Made by a program: the position numbers and the translations under genes. From positions 556,582-592,641 of the forward strand of contig NZ_KB893134.1 in the NCBI RefSeq assembly GCF_000374005.1: a stretch of 36,060 bases of DNA, given 5' to 3'. Below are positions 9,145-15,881 of this stretch, in pieces; the stretch's first letter is position 1; each line of letters starts with the position of its first letter. This DNA comes from Kiloniella laminariae DSM 19542 (GTDB taxonomy: Bacteria; Pseudomonadota; Alphaproteobacteria; Kiloniellales; Kiloniellaceae). The notes below the pieces were generated by a model. The model saw only the letters and a program-made list of their open reading frames with translations, ran no database searches and had not been told where the DNA came from.

Positions 9145-9174
9145 GACATAGAATTTACCGACACAGAATTTACA
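9145..9174. repeat. Tandem 15-bp direct repeat upstream of the CBS-domain gene
   Basis: GACATAGAATTTACC (9145-9159) is directly followed by GACACAGAATTTACA (9160-9174), with two mismatches. The pair lies about 90 bp before the CBS gene start, a plausible place for a regulator binding as two adjacent protomers. A -10-like TATAGT lies further down, near 9224. Confidence 0.5.
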
Positions 9175-9264
9175 GGTACTGGAATATTTCGATATTCATG
9201 ATTAATAAACCACAAGGTCTTGTGCTATAGTTTGCTGAACAAGGAAGAATGAGGAGGGTCAGTA

Positions 9265-9786
9265 ATGGTGTTTTCCTGTGATTTCAATACCGCTCTTTTC
9301 CAGAGTGATAGCGGTTCAGGAACTGAAACAACAGGCAATTTTCTGGGAACAGCAGGCGGCGCCGTCAAGGATGTTCTCGCTGACAAGGGGGGAGACATTC
9401 ACACCATAGGTCCGGATCATACGGTCCAGGAAGTGGTTGAAATGCTCAATTCTTTCAAAATTGGCGCGCTGGTTGTCGCGGATGCGGAAAACCGCCCGAT
9501 AGGCATTGTATCTGAACGTGATGTGGTCAAGGGAATTGGCGACGAAGGTGTCGCGTTGTTCCAGAAAAAAGCCAGTACTATTATGACGGCAGACCCGAGC
9601 TGTTGTAGCCCGGATGCCCGGATTCATGAGGTCATGCAGAAGATGACAGACGGGCGTTTTCGACATATGCCCGTGGTTGTGGACGGCAAACTCTGCGGGA
9701 TGATCTCTATCGGGGATGTTGTCAGGAAGCGCTTGCAGGAGCTGGAGTACGAAAACCAGCAAATGATGGCTTTTATGGCAGGTTAA
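9265..9786 (+). CDS. Two-CBS-domain protein
   Basis: This 173-residue cytoplasmic protein starts at the ATG at 9265 behind a GAGGAGGG site. After a low-complexity N-terminus of about 45 residues with no known motif, it holds a pair of CBS domains. The first runs over IHTIGPDHTVQEVVEML...IGIVSERDVVKGIG, the second over MTADPSCCSPDARIHEVMQKM...CGMISIGDVVRKRL. CBS pairs (Bateman modules) bind adenine nucleotides. Stand-alone pairs of this kind are common in alphaproteobacteria and are thought to sense energy state. It is monocistronic, with an 11-bp hairpin after it. No partner is suggested by the neighbours. Confidence 0.88.
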   Translation: MVFSCDFNTALFQSDSGSGTETTGNFLGTAGGAVKDVLADKGGDIHTIGPDHTVQEVVEMLNSFKIGALVVADAENRPIGIVSERDVVKGIGDEGVALFQKKASTIMTADPSCCSPDARIHEVMQKMTDGRFRHMPVVVDGKLCGMISIGDVVRKRLQELEYENQQMMAFMAG

Positions 9787-9807
9787 CGATACCGATCTTT
9801 AATACGA

Positions 9808-9837
9808 CTGCGCTGGGATTTCGTGGTCCCAGCGCAG
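9808..9837. terminator. Strong hairpin between convergent genes
   Basis: CTGCGCTGGGA (9808-9818) and TCCCAGCGCAG (9827-9837) form a perfect 11-bp stem with an 8-nt loop. It sits between the converging CBS and DUF4198 genes. No T-run follows on either strand, so it may work as a Rho-linked 3' end or an RNA stabiliser rather than a classic intrinsic terminator. Confidence 0.5.
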
Positions 9838-9877
9838 AAGTGTGAAAGGTATTACCTGATCAAGTCAGATGACGTGA

Positions 9878-10669
9878 TCAGGGTATGTTCCGGGTGTGAA
9901 CCCAGATCAGGCCGCCTTCTTCAACTGGTGCCTGGGTTCCGTCGGGAGCAGGAAGGGTTTTTCCTGTATCAAGCAGGGCTGCAAAAACCCACCAGCCCGC
10001 TTTGGGCATGGCATAGTGAAAAACACCGTTTGCATCTGCCCGGAGCGTCTGGGTAATAAACGGGGTTGCCGGGGTTTTAACTTTCCCCTCTCCACGGTAT
10101 TCGATCTCAATGATCGCATTCCCTTCGGGAGTTCCGTTTTTCATCACCTGTCCCGAGAAAATATTTCCGGTCCAGAGACCATAGGGGCGGCTCAGGGGCA
10201 TGATCTCGACAGGGAGTCCGACTGGCGTTTCCCACCCGTTTTCCAGACCATAGGCATTCACGATCACCTTGGTGTGGTGGATGATCATGGTTTTCTCTTC
10301 TGCTTCCCAATAGGGGGTGGGGCTGGCGTAAAAAGTATAGTCTCCTGCCCGGCGAATACTGTAATCGGCAGTATAGCTTTGGGCTTTCCCTGGGTTTAAG
10401 GCCATGGGCAGGGTTTCGGCGACCAGCTGCCCGGTCAGATCCTGTTTTCCATCAACTGTTTGTACACCAAAGCGCTCGAGACGCTCGATATTCATCAAGG
10501 GACCGCCTTCCATGGGGTGGGTAAAGCGGATGTCAAAGGACAGCTGGCTTTCCCCGCTTTTGGTAACGAGGGCAGTTGATGGTACCAGTTCCAGAAAATG
10601 GGCGCTGGCTGGGGAAATGCTTCCCAAAAAACCTGCAAGTAACAGGATGGAGTGTCGTGGAAAAAACAT
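9878..10669 (-). CDS. DUF4198 periplasmic protein, cobalamin-riboswitch-controlled (first paralogue)
   Basis: I chose the start at 10669 (263 residues), which gives a clear signal peptide (MFFPRHS, hydrophobic core, ASA|HF). The frame is open further upstream but runs back into the riboswitch. The mature chain begins AHFLELVPS and contains the FTHP motif, the TFYASPTPYWEAEEK section and the C-terminal PKAGWWVFAAL...GLIWVHTRN typical of DUF4198 proteins, which accompany nickel and cobalt importers (NikK in the K-M-L-Q-O transporters). It is a paralogue of the protein at 12192-12980. It stands alone, led by its own cobalamin riboswitch about 130 nt upstream, so it is probably produced under cobalamin shortage. 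I infer a periplasmic cobalt-capture role. Confidence 0.85.
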   Translation of the reverse strand: MFFPRHSILLLAGFLGSISPASAHFLELVPSTALVTKSGESQLSFDIRFTHPMEGGPLMNIERLERFGVQTVDGKQDLTGQLVAETLPMALNPGKAQSYTADYSIRRAGDYTFYASPTPYWEAEEKTMIIHHTKVIVNAYGLENGWETPVGLPVEIMPLSRPYGLWTGNIFSGQVMKNGTPEGNAIIEIEYRGEGKVKTPATPFITQTLRADANGVFHYAMPKAGWWVFAALLDTGKTLPAPDGTQAPVEEGGLIWVHTRNIP

Positions 10670-10795
10670 GGTTCGCGCTCTGTCAAAAAGATTAATTAGA
10701 ACGACAGGAACGCACTTTACCGGCGTCCCTGCCAAACGACAGGCACGCCACACGACGGAAGGTCCGCCCCAATGAAAGACCCCGTTCATCGGACT
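10670..10795 (-). promoter_or_regulatory. Expression platform of the left cobalamin riboswitch
   Basis: This is the 126-nt leader between the aptamer and the DUF4198 start. It holds a small CGGA-CCT-TCCG hairpin followed by TGTGGCGTGCCT (plus-strand positions 10741-10752). The same order, with an identical 12-mer, occurs in the leader of the right riboswitch (12014-12035). There is no obvious intrinsic terminator, which suggests control of translation initiation. Confidence 0.5.
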
Positions 10796-10960
10796 GGTGA
10801 CGTTATGGCGGCAGGTTTCCTGACTGACAGTTTGACGGAACCGTTGGATAACCGAGATTCTGGTATCCGTGAGAACCAGCTGACTGAACACAGTTGCGGG
10901 GGCAGCTACGGCTGAAAGTCCCCTGATGGGCAGACTCCTCCGTATTCCCTTTTAATCACC
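10796..10960 (-). promoter_or_regulatory. Cobalamin riboswitch, left copy (atypical middle)
   Basis: On the minus strand the element opens with GGTGATTAAAAGGGAA and carries the conserved GCCCCCGCAACTGT core. It closes with GTCAGGAAACCTGCC and CATAACGTCACC. P1 pairs GGTGA (10960-10956) with TCACC (10800-10796). The usual CCACTG and GGGAAGG segments between the core and the closing box cannot be found; the middle instead holds an unrelated sequence with a GGATACC...GGTTATCC hairpin. Ligand binding may therefore be altered or lost. Confidence 0.82.
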
Positions 10961-10996
10961 GGGCTGAATTTATGCCCGGTCAACCGACACGGGCGC

Positions 10997-11025
10997 AGTT
11001 TGCTGGGGTAAAGGCCGGGGGTCAA
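10997..11025 (-). promoter_or_regulatory. Possible promoter for the left riboswitch transcript
   Basis: On the minus strand TTGACC (11025-11020), 17 nt of spacer and CAAACT (11002-10997) stand about 35 bp before the aptamer. The -35 box is good and the -10 box is poor. Confidence 0.3.
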
Positions 11026-11081
11026 GCGGATTTACCAAGTCCGGCTCTGGGCAGAGCGAGATGTGGTGTTGTATTCGGCTT

Positions 11082-11657
11082 CTATAGAATACCGCGTGTT
11101 GTTTTGCTGTCGGCGAGCAGGGCACGGGTCTGTATGGAGGCAAGATCTCTCGCCCAGGAATCTTTGGCGTTGGGAAAAAGACTGTAGAAACCGATATAGC
11201 CAGCATAGTCGATCACTGCATAATTTCTGGCGGCTTCGGGTGTCAGGTCGGAAGCGCGTTCATACATACTTGCCATGAGATCCAGGCGTATATTGTCGAC
11301 CTTTTCTACAGAGCCGCGAACTGCTGGATCGGATTGGGCCCAGGTCCGCATAGCGATGTCAGCGGCAAAATCTTTCTCGAAGGCCAGGGTAAAGAGCATC
11401 TCATATTGCGCTTCGGGATCTTCCACGTCTTTCACAGCTTCGAAGAGATCGCTGGTATAGTCTTTTTCCCAAAAGGCGAGAAGGGACAGCTTGAATGCTT
11501 CCAGATCTTTGAAGTGGTGATAAAAACTTCCTTTTGTCAGCTTCATTTCCTTGCAGAGACGTGCAATGGTCAAGGCCCAGGGGCCTTCCTGTGCAAGGAG
11601 GGTCAAAGCTGTTGCAAGCCAGCTCAGGCTGCTGGCGGAGGGGAGAGCGGGTGTCAT
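11082..11657 (-). CDS. TetR-family transcriptional regulator
   Basis: This 191-residue protein has an N-terminal TetR helix-turn-helix at about residues 29-50 (LTIARLCKEMKLTKGSFYHHF, with the diagnostic KGSFYHHF). A variable alpha-helical ligand/dimer domain follows. It lies between the two cobalamin riboswitches on the same strand as the left DUF4198 gene. A near-perfect operator-like palindrome (11687-11702) sits 30 bp upstream of its start, so autoregulation is likely. Whether it also acts on the cobalt genes on either side is open: the right-hand promoter is about 40 bp beyond that palindrome. The ligand is unknown. Confidence 0.87.
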   Translation of the reverse strand: MTPALPSASSLSWLATALTLLAQEGPWALTIARLCKEMKLTKGSFYHHFKDLEAFKLSLLAFWEKDYTSDLFEAVKDVEDPEAQYEMLFTLAFEKDFAADIAMRTWAQSDPAVRGSVEKVDNIRLDLMASMYERASDLTPEAARNYAVIDYAGYIGFYSLFPNAKDSWARDLASIQTRALLADSKTTRGIL

Positions 11658-11686
11658 TTATCGAGGTCACTATTCTGAAAAAAAAG

Positions 11687-11702
11687 CATACCGGGTAGTA
11701 TG
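11687..11702. promoter_or_regulatory. Operator-like palindrome upstream of the TetR gene
   Basis: CATAC (11687-11691), 6 nt, then GTATG (11698-11702) form a perfect inverted repeat; matching AA and TT flank it one base further out. An internal TACC-G-GGTA adds a second, overlapping symmetry. Size and place fit a TetR-family site. Confidence 0.5.
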
Positions 11703-11741
11703 GTTATTTTTGATAATTTTCCAAGAACTCCTTGTTGAAGC

Positions 11742-11770
11742 TTGCCACTTTTTTCCTGTCCGCATAGACT
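11742..11770 (+). promoter_or_regulatory. Promoter of the cobalt ECF operon (riboswitch leader)
   Basis: TTGCCA (11742-11747), a 17-nt spacer and TAGACT (11765-11770) would start transcription near 11777, about 30 nt before the aptamer. Confidence 0.5.
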
Positions 11771-11806
11771 GCGCCGCATGCATGGTTCCCCAAGGGTGAA
11801 GCCGCC

Positions 11807-11982
11807 CGGGGATTAAAAGGGAACACGGAGGAGTCTGCCCATCAGGGGACTCTAAGCTGTGGCTGCCCCCGCAACTGTAAACGGTGAGCTCTCGTCAGCG
11901 ACGACCACTGGCCATAGGCCGGGAAGGTTTGATGATTGAGCATTGACCCGCGAGCCAGGAGACCTGCCAGCATAACGTCACG
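11807..11982 (+). promoter_or_regulatory. Cobalamin riboswitch, right copy (canonical)
   Basis: All classic sequence boxes are present in order: GGGGATTAAAAGGGAA, the GCCCCCGCAACTGT core, CCACTGG, GGGAAGG, GCCAGGAGACCTGCC and CATAACGTCACG. A TCGTC-AGC-GACGA hairpin precedes CCACTGG. It leads the DUF4198-CbiM-L-Q-O operon. Cobalamin binding should lower expression of this cobalt uptake system, as known for cobalt transporter riboswitches. Confidence 0.93.
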
Positions 11983-12191
11983 AAACCGAAGGGCGGGGAG
12001 CACCATCGGGACGGACATCCGTTTGTGGCGTGCCTTTGAGCCGAGTTGTCGAAACAGAATCTTCCGGAAGGATCCGGTGGTTCTGTGGATGGCGGGATGT
12101 CTTTCGTGGCCACCCTTCATCCTGCGACTCAATCAGGAACGTTGCCGCCAGCCTACACAGAGCTGCTGGGGGCTAAAGGGTATGAAACGAG
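11983..12191 (+). promoter_or_regulatory. Long expression platform of the right cobalamin riboswitch
   Basis: This is a 209-nt gene-free leader. It contains a long-range pair GACATCC (12014-12020) with GGATGTC (12095-12101), and a nested hairpin CAGAA...TTCTG (12055-12059 with 12081-12085) containing CCGG-AAGGAT-CCGG. The element TGTGGCGTGCCT (12024-12035) is shared with the left leader. No T-run terminator is visible. I could not work out the switching partner for the ribosome binding site. Confidence 0.5.
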
Positions 12192-12980
12192 ATGAACAAG
12201 GTTTTCTTTGCCGGACTTCTGCTTGCCGGAACGACTATTCTAACGTCTGCTGCGCAGGCACACTTCCAACTGCTTTTTACCCCTGAGACTATGCTGGAAA
12301 AAGGCGGTGCGGTTACTCTGAAAATGCCCTTTACTCATCCGGCGGATTCCGGACATGTGATGGAAATGGGAAATCCGCTTGAATTTTACTCGATCCACAA
12401 GGGTAAAAAGACGGATCTGCTTGGCGATCTGAAGGAAATCACCTGGACCAGTAGTGAAAACACGGGAAAAGCCTTTGAGGCAGAACTCAAGCTCCGCGGA
12501 CTTGGTGACAGTGTGTTTATTTTGGTGCCGTCCCCCTATTATGAAGCCAGCGAAGATGTCTATATCCAGCAACTGACAAAGTCCTATATCAATGTTGGAG
12601 ATCTTCCGACTGACTGGGACGGTGAACAGGGCCTGAAAACGGAAATCCGCCCGCTTGGTAAGCCTTATAACGTTATCGCGGGCGGAACTTTTTCCGGTGT
12701 TGTTCTGTCCGAGGGCAAGCCAGTACCTTTTGCTGAAATTGAGATTGAATACATGAACTTTCCGGCGGAGCCGGAGAGAAACCGTTTCTCTGAAACTGCT
12801 CTGATTTCATCACCAGCTCATGCACTGCGTGCTGATGCTTCCGGAACCTTTACCTTTGGTGTGCCCAAAGCAGGGTTCTGGGGCTTTGCTGCGTTAGGTG
12901 CGGGACCGGACAAGGAATATGAAGGTAAAGAGCTGTCACAGGATGCGGTGATCTGGATCCAGGCCCGGGATATTGACTAG
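12192..12980 (+). CDS. DUF4198 periplasmic protein of the cobalt ECF operon (second paralogue, NikK-like)
   Basis: This 262-residue first gene of the riboswitch-led operon has a signal peptide ending AQA|HF after residue 23. The mature protein begins HFQLLFTP and carries the family FTHP motif, followed by a His/Met-rich GHVMEMG segment that could contact metal. It then has the VPSPYYEASEDVY section and a C-terminal PKAGFWGFAAL...VIWIQARD block. Layout and ends match the paralogue at 9878-10669, but the two are clearly diverged. DUF4198 proteins accompany K-M-L-Q-O type nickel/cobalt ECF importers, and here the B12 riboswitch points to cobalt. CbiM starts 14 bp downstream. The start codon has only a weak AAAGGG site, which fits control at translation initiation. 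Confidence 0.88.
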   Translation: MNKVFFAGLLLAGTTILTSAAQAHFQLLFTPETMLEKGGAVTLKMPFTHPADSGHVMEMGNPLEFYSIHKGKKTDLLGDLKEITWTSSENTGKAFEAELKLRGLGDSVFILVPSPYYEASEDVYIQQLTKSYINVGDLPTDWDGEQGLKTEIRPLGKPYNVIAGGTFSGVVLSEGKPVPFAEIEIEYMNFPAEPERNRFSETALISSPAHALRADASGTFTFGVPKAGFWGFAALGAGPDKEYEGKELSQDAVIWIQARDID

Positions 12981-12994
12981 AAAGAGAGTGCGCT

Positions 12995-13792
12995 ATGCAT
13001 ATTGTTGATGGTGCCCTTTCAAATCCTGTGCTGATTGGAGGCGGTCTTTTGGCTGCCTCCGGCGTTGCTTACAGCCTTAAGAAACTTGAACCGGAAGACT
13101 TGCCACGTGTTGGGGTTCTCTCTGCCGTATTTTTTGTGGCGTCGCTGATTCACGTCCCCCTTGGTTTTTCTTCCGTTCATTTGATCCTGAACGGCTTGCT
13201 CGGGATTATTCTGGGTTGGGCTGCGTTCCCGGCTCTGGCTGTAGCCCTTTTGCTTCAGGCAGTGTTTTTCGGTTTTGGCGGACTTACGGTTCTTGGGGTG
13301 AACGCGGTGAACATCGCTTTCCCCGCCGTGTTGGTATATTACCTCTGCCGCTGGGGGCTTTCAGCTGAAAAGCACTTACTTGCAAAGCGGGTTGCCGATG
13401 GTCTTTTTGGTGTGTTTTTCCTGCTCACGATCTGGGCGGGTTTCGCACTTTACCAGCTATACCAGATTGAAGGGGGCAGCTGGAGTGTAACGGTTAACAG
13501 CGTTTCTCTGATCCTGTTTGCTGTTGTGATGGCCTATGGGTATTTCCTCTATCGGCGTGGAACCTTGTCCGTGGCAGGCTTCTGGGGGTTCCTTGGTGGT
13601 TCCTTGTCGATTTTCCTGACGGCAGTCATGGTGGCGATCTCTCTTGCCCTGTCGGGGGAAGAGTTTGGTAAAGCAGCCGAATTTGTCATTGTTGCCCATT
13701 TTCCTGTCATGGCTGTTGAGGGGCTTTTGACAGCCGCAACAATTCAATTGATCACCAAAGTCAAACCGGAGCTGTTACATGCCGTTCGATAA
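12995..13792 (+). CDS. cbiM: Cobalt ECF transporter substrate-specific component CbiM
   Basis: This 265-residue inner-membrane protein has about seven hydrophobic helices. It begins MHIVDG, the CbiM/NikM N-terminus in which the backbone amines of residues 1-2 and His2 form part of the metal site. A second expected ligand is His62 in SVHLILNG, and the family motif FFGFGGLTVLGVNAVN spans residues 91-106. These identify the S-component. B12-riboswitch control indicates cobalt rather than nickel. At 265 residues it is somewhat longer than simple CbiM proteins, with extra helices at the C-terminus. The next gene overlaps its end by 14 bp, so the pair is probably coupled. Confidence 0.92.
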   Translation: MHIVDGALSNPVLIGGGLLAASGVAYSLKKLEPEDLPRVGVLSAVFFVASLIHVPLGFSSVHLILNGLLGIILGWAAFPALAVALLLQAVFFGFGGLTVLGVNAVNIAFPAVLVYYLCRWGLSAEKHLLAKRVADGLFGVFFLLTIWAGFALYQLYQIEGGSWSVTVNSVSLILFAVVMAYGYFLYRRGTLSVAGFWGFLGGSLSIFLTAVMVAISLALSGEEFGKAAEFVIVAHFPVMAVEGLLTAATIQLITKVKPELLHAVR

Positions 13793-14408
13793 AACAAAGT
13801 TGCCTGGTTTGTGCCTTGCCCTTCTTCTGGGGGTAACCACTGCCACTTCCGCCTGGGCGCACAAGATTATTTCTGCTGCCTACCCTGATGGTGACAAGAT
13901 CGAGGGTGAAATCGGCTTTTCAAACGGGGATATGGCTGGAGATGTTCTGGTCGTTGTCAGCGATGCTGATGGCAACAAGCTGGGAGAGACAACTACAGAC
14001 GAAGATGGTTTTTTCACCTTTATTGCCACCGCAAGAGTAGATCATCATTTTCGGGCTGACCTGAGCGCCGGGCATATTGCGAGTTTTGTTGTCACTGCGG
14101 ATGAACTCCCCGAGACACTGAATGGGGCCGATGGGACAGCGAAGCAAGTTGCTGTCGCGGACGCCGGTGATTCTGCGGCTGCAGGTATGGCTCCGACATC
14201 CCCTGCTGTTGCATCGGGAACGATCATGGATGAGGAACTGCTCAAAAGTGTTGTTGGCAAGGAAGTGAGCAAGTTGCGCAAGGAACTCGCGCTTTTTAAA
14301 GAAGAACGCCGCTTTCAGGACATCCTGGGGGGGATCGGGTATATCCTCGGCATCTTCGGTATTGCATCTTTTCTGCTCGGTCGGCGCAAGCCTGTGAAGG
14401 ATCAATAA
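13779..14408 (+). CDS. CbiN/NikL-like membrane-anchored periplasmic subunit of the cobalt ECF transporter
   Basis: This 209-residue protein has a signal peptide ending AWA|HK after residue 27. A beta-rich domain of about 90 residues follows (VLVVVSDADGNKLGETTTDEDGFF looks like a carboxypeptidase-regulatory-like fold), then an Ala/Ser/Pro-rich linker (about 115-150) and a charged helical stretch (EEVSKLRKELALFKEERR type). A single membrane helix lies near residues 186-203, with a basic RRKPVKDQ tail. This is the NikL layout rather than the short two-helix CbiN. The mature N-terminal His and its overlap with cbiM suggest it works with the CbiM metal site. Its start overlaps the cbiM end, and cbiQ begins one base after its stop. 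Confidence 0.85.
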   Translation: MPFDKTKLPGLCLALLLGVTTATSAWAHKIISAAYPDGDKIEGEIGFSNGDMAGDVLVVVSDADGNKLGETTTDEDGFFTFIATARVDHHFRADLSAGHIASFVVTADELPETLNGADGTAKQVAVADAGDSAAAGMAPTSPAVASGTIMDEELLKSVVGKEVSKLRKELALFKEERRFQDILGGIGYILGIFGIASFLLGRRKPVKDQ

Positions 14409-14409
14409 A

Positions 14410-15195
14410 ATGACGCAGGTACTCGGGGAAGTTTCCAGATCCTGGACACTGGACAAGAAACAACAGACGCAGGAGGCCTTCCTTCAGAGTCTTGATCCCC
14501 GGGTGCGTCTGCTTGTCTGTGTTCTCTTCTCCTGTGTGGTTTCTGCTTTACACGATATGACGGCGCTGACTCTTGCTCTTGGAATTGGTCTCGGATTATC
14601 GCTCTTTGCCCGACTGCCGATCTGGACAACCGTGCGCAAAGTTGTGGTGGTTGATTCTTTTATTCTGGTGCTGGTATTGACGCTGCCCTTTACCATGCCG
14701 GGAGAAGTGATTTTTTCTTTCTGGGGCTGGGAAGCAAGCAGGGAAGGGGTGTTCAGGGCAGCAGAAGTCGGCCTGAAAGCAAATGCCATTCTTTTTTCCC
14801 TGATGGCCCTGATCGGGATCATGGAGCCCTCGGTACTGGGGCATGCGCTTTATCGTTTAAAGGTTCCGATCAAGCTGGTTCACCTTTTTCTTTTCACGGT
14901 GCGCTACATCGATGTGTTCTACAAGGAATACAAAACCATGCGTATGGCGATGAAAGCCAGGGGTTTTGTCCCCCGTACGGATCTGCATACCTTGCGCTCC
15001 ATCGGATATCTTGTCGGGATGATGCTGGTGCGGAGCCTGGAGCGCTCGGACAGGATCATGGAGGCCATGAAATGCCGGGGATTCGATGGTCGCTTCTATA
15101 TTCTTGATACAATGAAATCAGGTCAGCGTGATCGGGTATTTGCAGCTGTGGCAGCTGTGGCACTATTAGGGCTTCTGGCCGTGGGATATCTTTAA
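14410..15195 (+). CDS. cbiQ: ECF transporter transmembrane (T) component CbiQ
   Basis: This 261-residue membrane protein has hydrophobic segments around residues 34-66, 78-95 and 118-165, with a last helix at the C-terminus. The two cytoplasmic coupling motifs of T-components are present as KARGF (residues 182-186) and KCRGF (221-225), the sites that dock into the ATPase grooves. It starts one base after the preceding stop, and its own stop shares a base with the cbiO start, so the operon is tightly packed. It should link CbiM to CbiO. Confidence 0.92.
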   Translation: MTQVLGEVSRSWTLDKKQQTQEAFLQSLDPRVRLLVCVLFSCVVSALHDMTALTLALGIGLGLSLFARLPIWTTVRKVVVVDSFILVLVLTLPFTMPGEVIFSFWGWEASREGVFRAAEVGLKANAILFSLMALIGIMEPSVLGHALYRLKVPIKLVHLFLFTVRYIDVFYKEYKTMRMAMKARGFVPRTDLHTLRSIGYLVGMMLVRSLERSDRIMEAMKCRGFDGRFYILDTMKSGQRDRVFAAVAAVALLGLLAVGYL

Positions 15196-15881
15196 TGTCG
15201 TTGCCTCTGATCACATTACGGGATTTGCATTTTTCCTATGCGGGGGGACTGGAGGTTCTCAAGGGGGTGGACTTTGCGTTGCACCCTGGAGAAAGAGTTG
15301 CACTGACAGGCAGCAATGGTGCAGGGAAAAGCACCCTGCTGCGGTTGATTAACGGGTTGGAAAAACCGGATCAGGGGCAGATTGAAGCCTTTGGAGCTTT
15401 GCGCCAGCAGGAGAAGGATTTTCGAGAGGTGCGTATCCGGGCCGGGCTGGTGTTCCAGGACCCGGACGATCAGTTGTTCTGCCCTACTGTGGCGGAAGAC
15501 CTTGCCTTCGGTCCTCTGAATCTTGGCAAGTCGCATCAGGAAGTAATGGAGATTGTTGGCCGGACCCTTTCGTTGCTGCATCTGGAAGATCTGGCCCACC
15601 GGATCACCCATAAACTCTCTGGCGGACAGAAGCGCCTGGTTGCTCTGGCAACGGTGATGGCTCTGGAGCCGGATGTTCTGCTGCTTGATGAGCCAACCAA
15701 TGATCTTGATCGGGGAACCAAGCAACGCCTGATTACGATTTTGACTGAATTGCCTTTGGCCATGATTATTGTGTCGCACAACCATCATTTCCTGAACCGG
15801 GTGGCAACCCGGCAGGTGGAGCTTTCCGAAGGCCGGCTTTTTGAGGCGACCGGGGAAGAGGTTCTTGCCCGGGAAGGCTGA
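15195..15881 (+). CDS. cbiO: ECF transporter ATPase CbiO
   Basis: This 228-residue ABC ATPase has Walker A GSNGAGKST (39-47), Q-loop in VFQDPDDQLF (87-96), signature LSGGQKR (141-147), Walker B VLLLDEPT (161-168) and a switch histidine in IVSHNHHF. The Q-loop with the following DDQLF is typical of cobalt and other ECF ATPases. It is shorter than many CbiO proteins (about 270), lacking most of the C-terminal extension. As the only ATPase in the operon it should act as a homodimer. It is the last gene of the operon and a terminator-like hairpin overlaps its stop. Confidence 0.93.
   Translation: MSLPLITLRDLHFSYAGGLEVLKGVDFALHPGERVALTGSNGAGKSTLLRLINGLEKPDQGQIEAFGALRQQEKDFREVRIRAGLVFQDPDDQLFCPTVAEDLAFGPLNLGKSHQEVMEIVGRTLSLLHLEDLAHRITHKLSGGQKRLVALATVMALEPDVLLLDEPTNDLDRGTKQRLITILTELPLAMIIVSHNHHFLNRVATRQVELSEGRLFEATGEEVLAREG

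Noticed and set aside
10820-10886. CTGACTG direct repeats as target-site duplications of an inserted element in the left riboswitch
   Set aside because: Only 53 nt lie between them and they show no terminal inverted repeats. One copy overlaps the conserved closing box, so insertion of an element is not supported, though I keep the observation in the riboswitch finding.
11936-12286. An open frame running through the riboswitch leader into the second DUF4198 gene
   Set aside because: It overlaps structured RNA and the signal peptide coding region in another frame. Its product is Arg/Cys-rich with no domain.
12192-15881. Calling the ECF operon a nickel transporter on the basis of its NikK/NikL-like parts
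   Set aside because: A canonical cobalamin riboswitch leads the operon, which points to cobalt. No nickel enzyme or NikR-type site is seen in the window.
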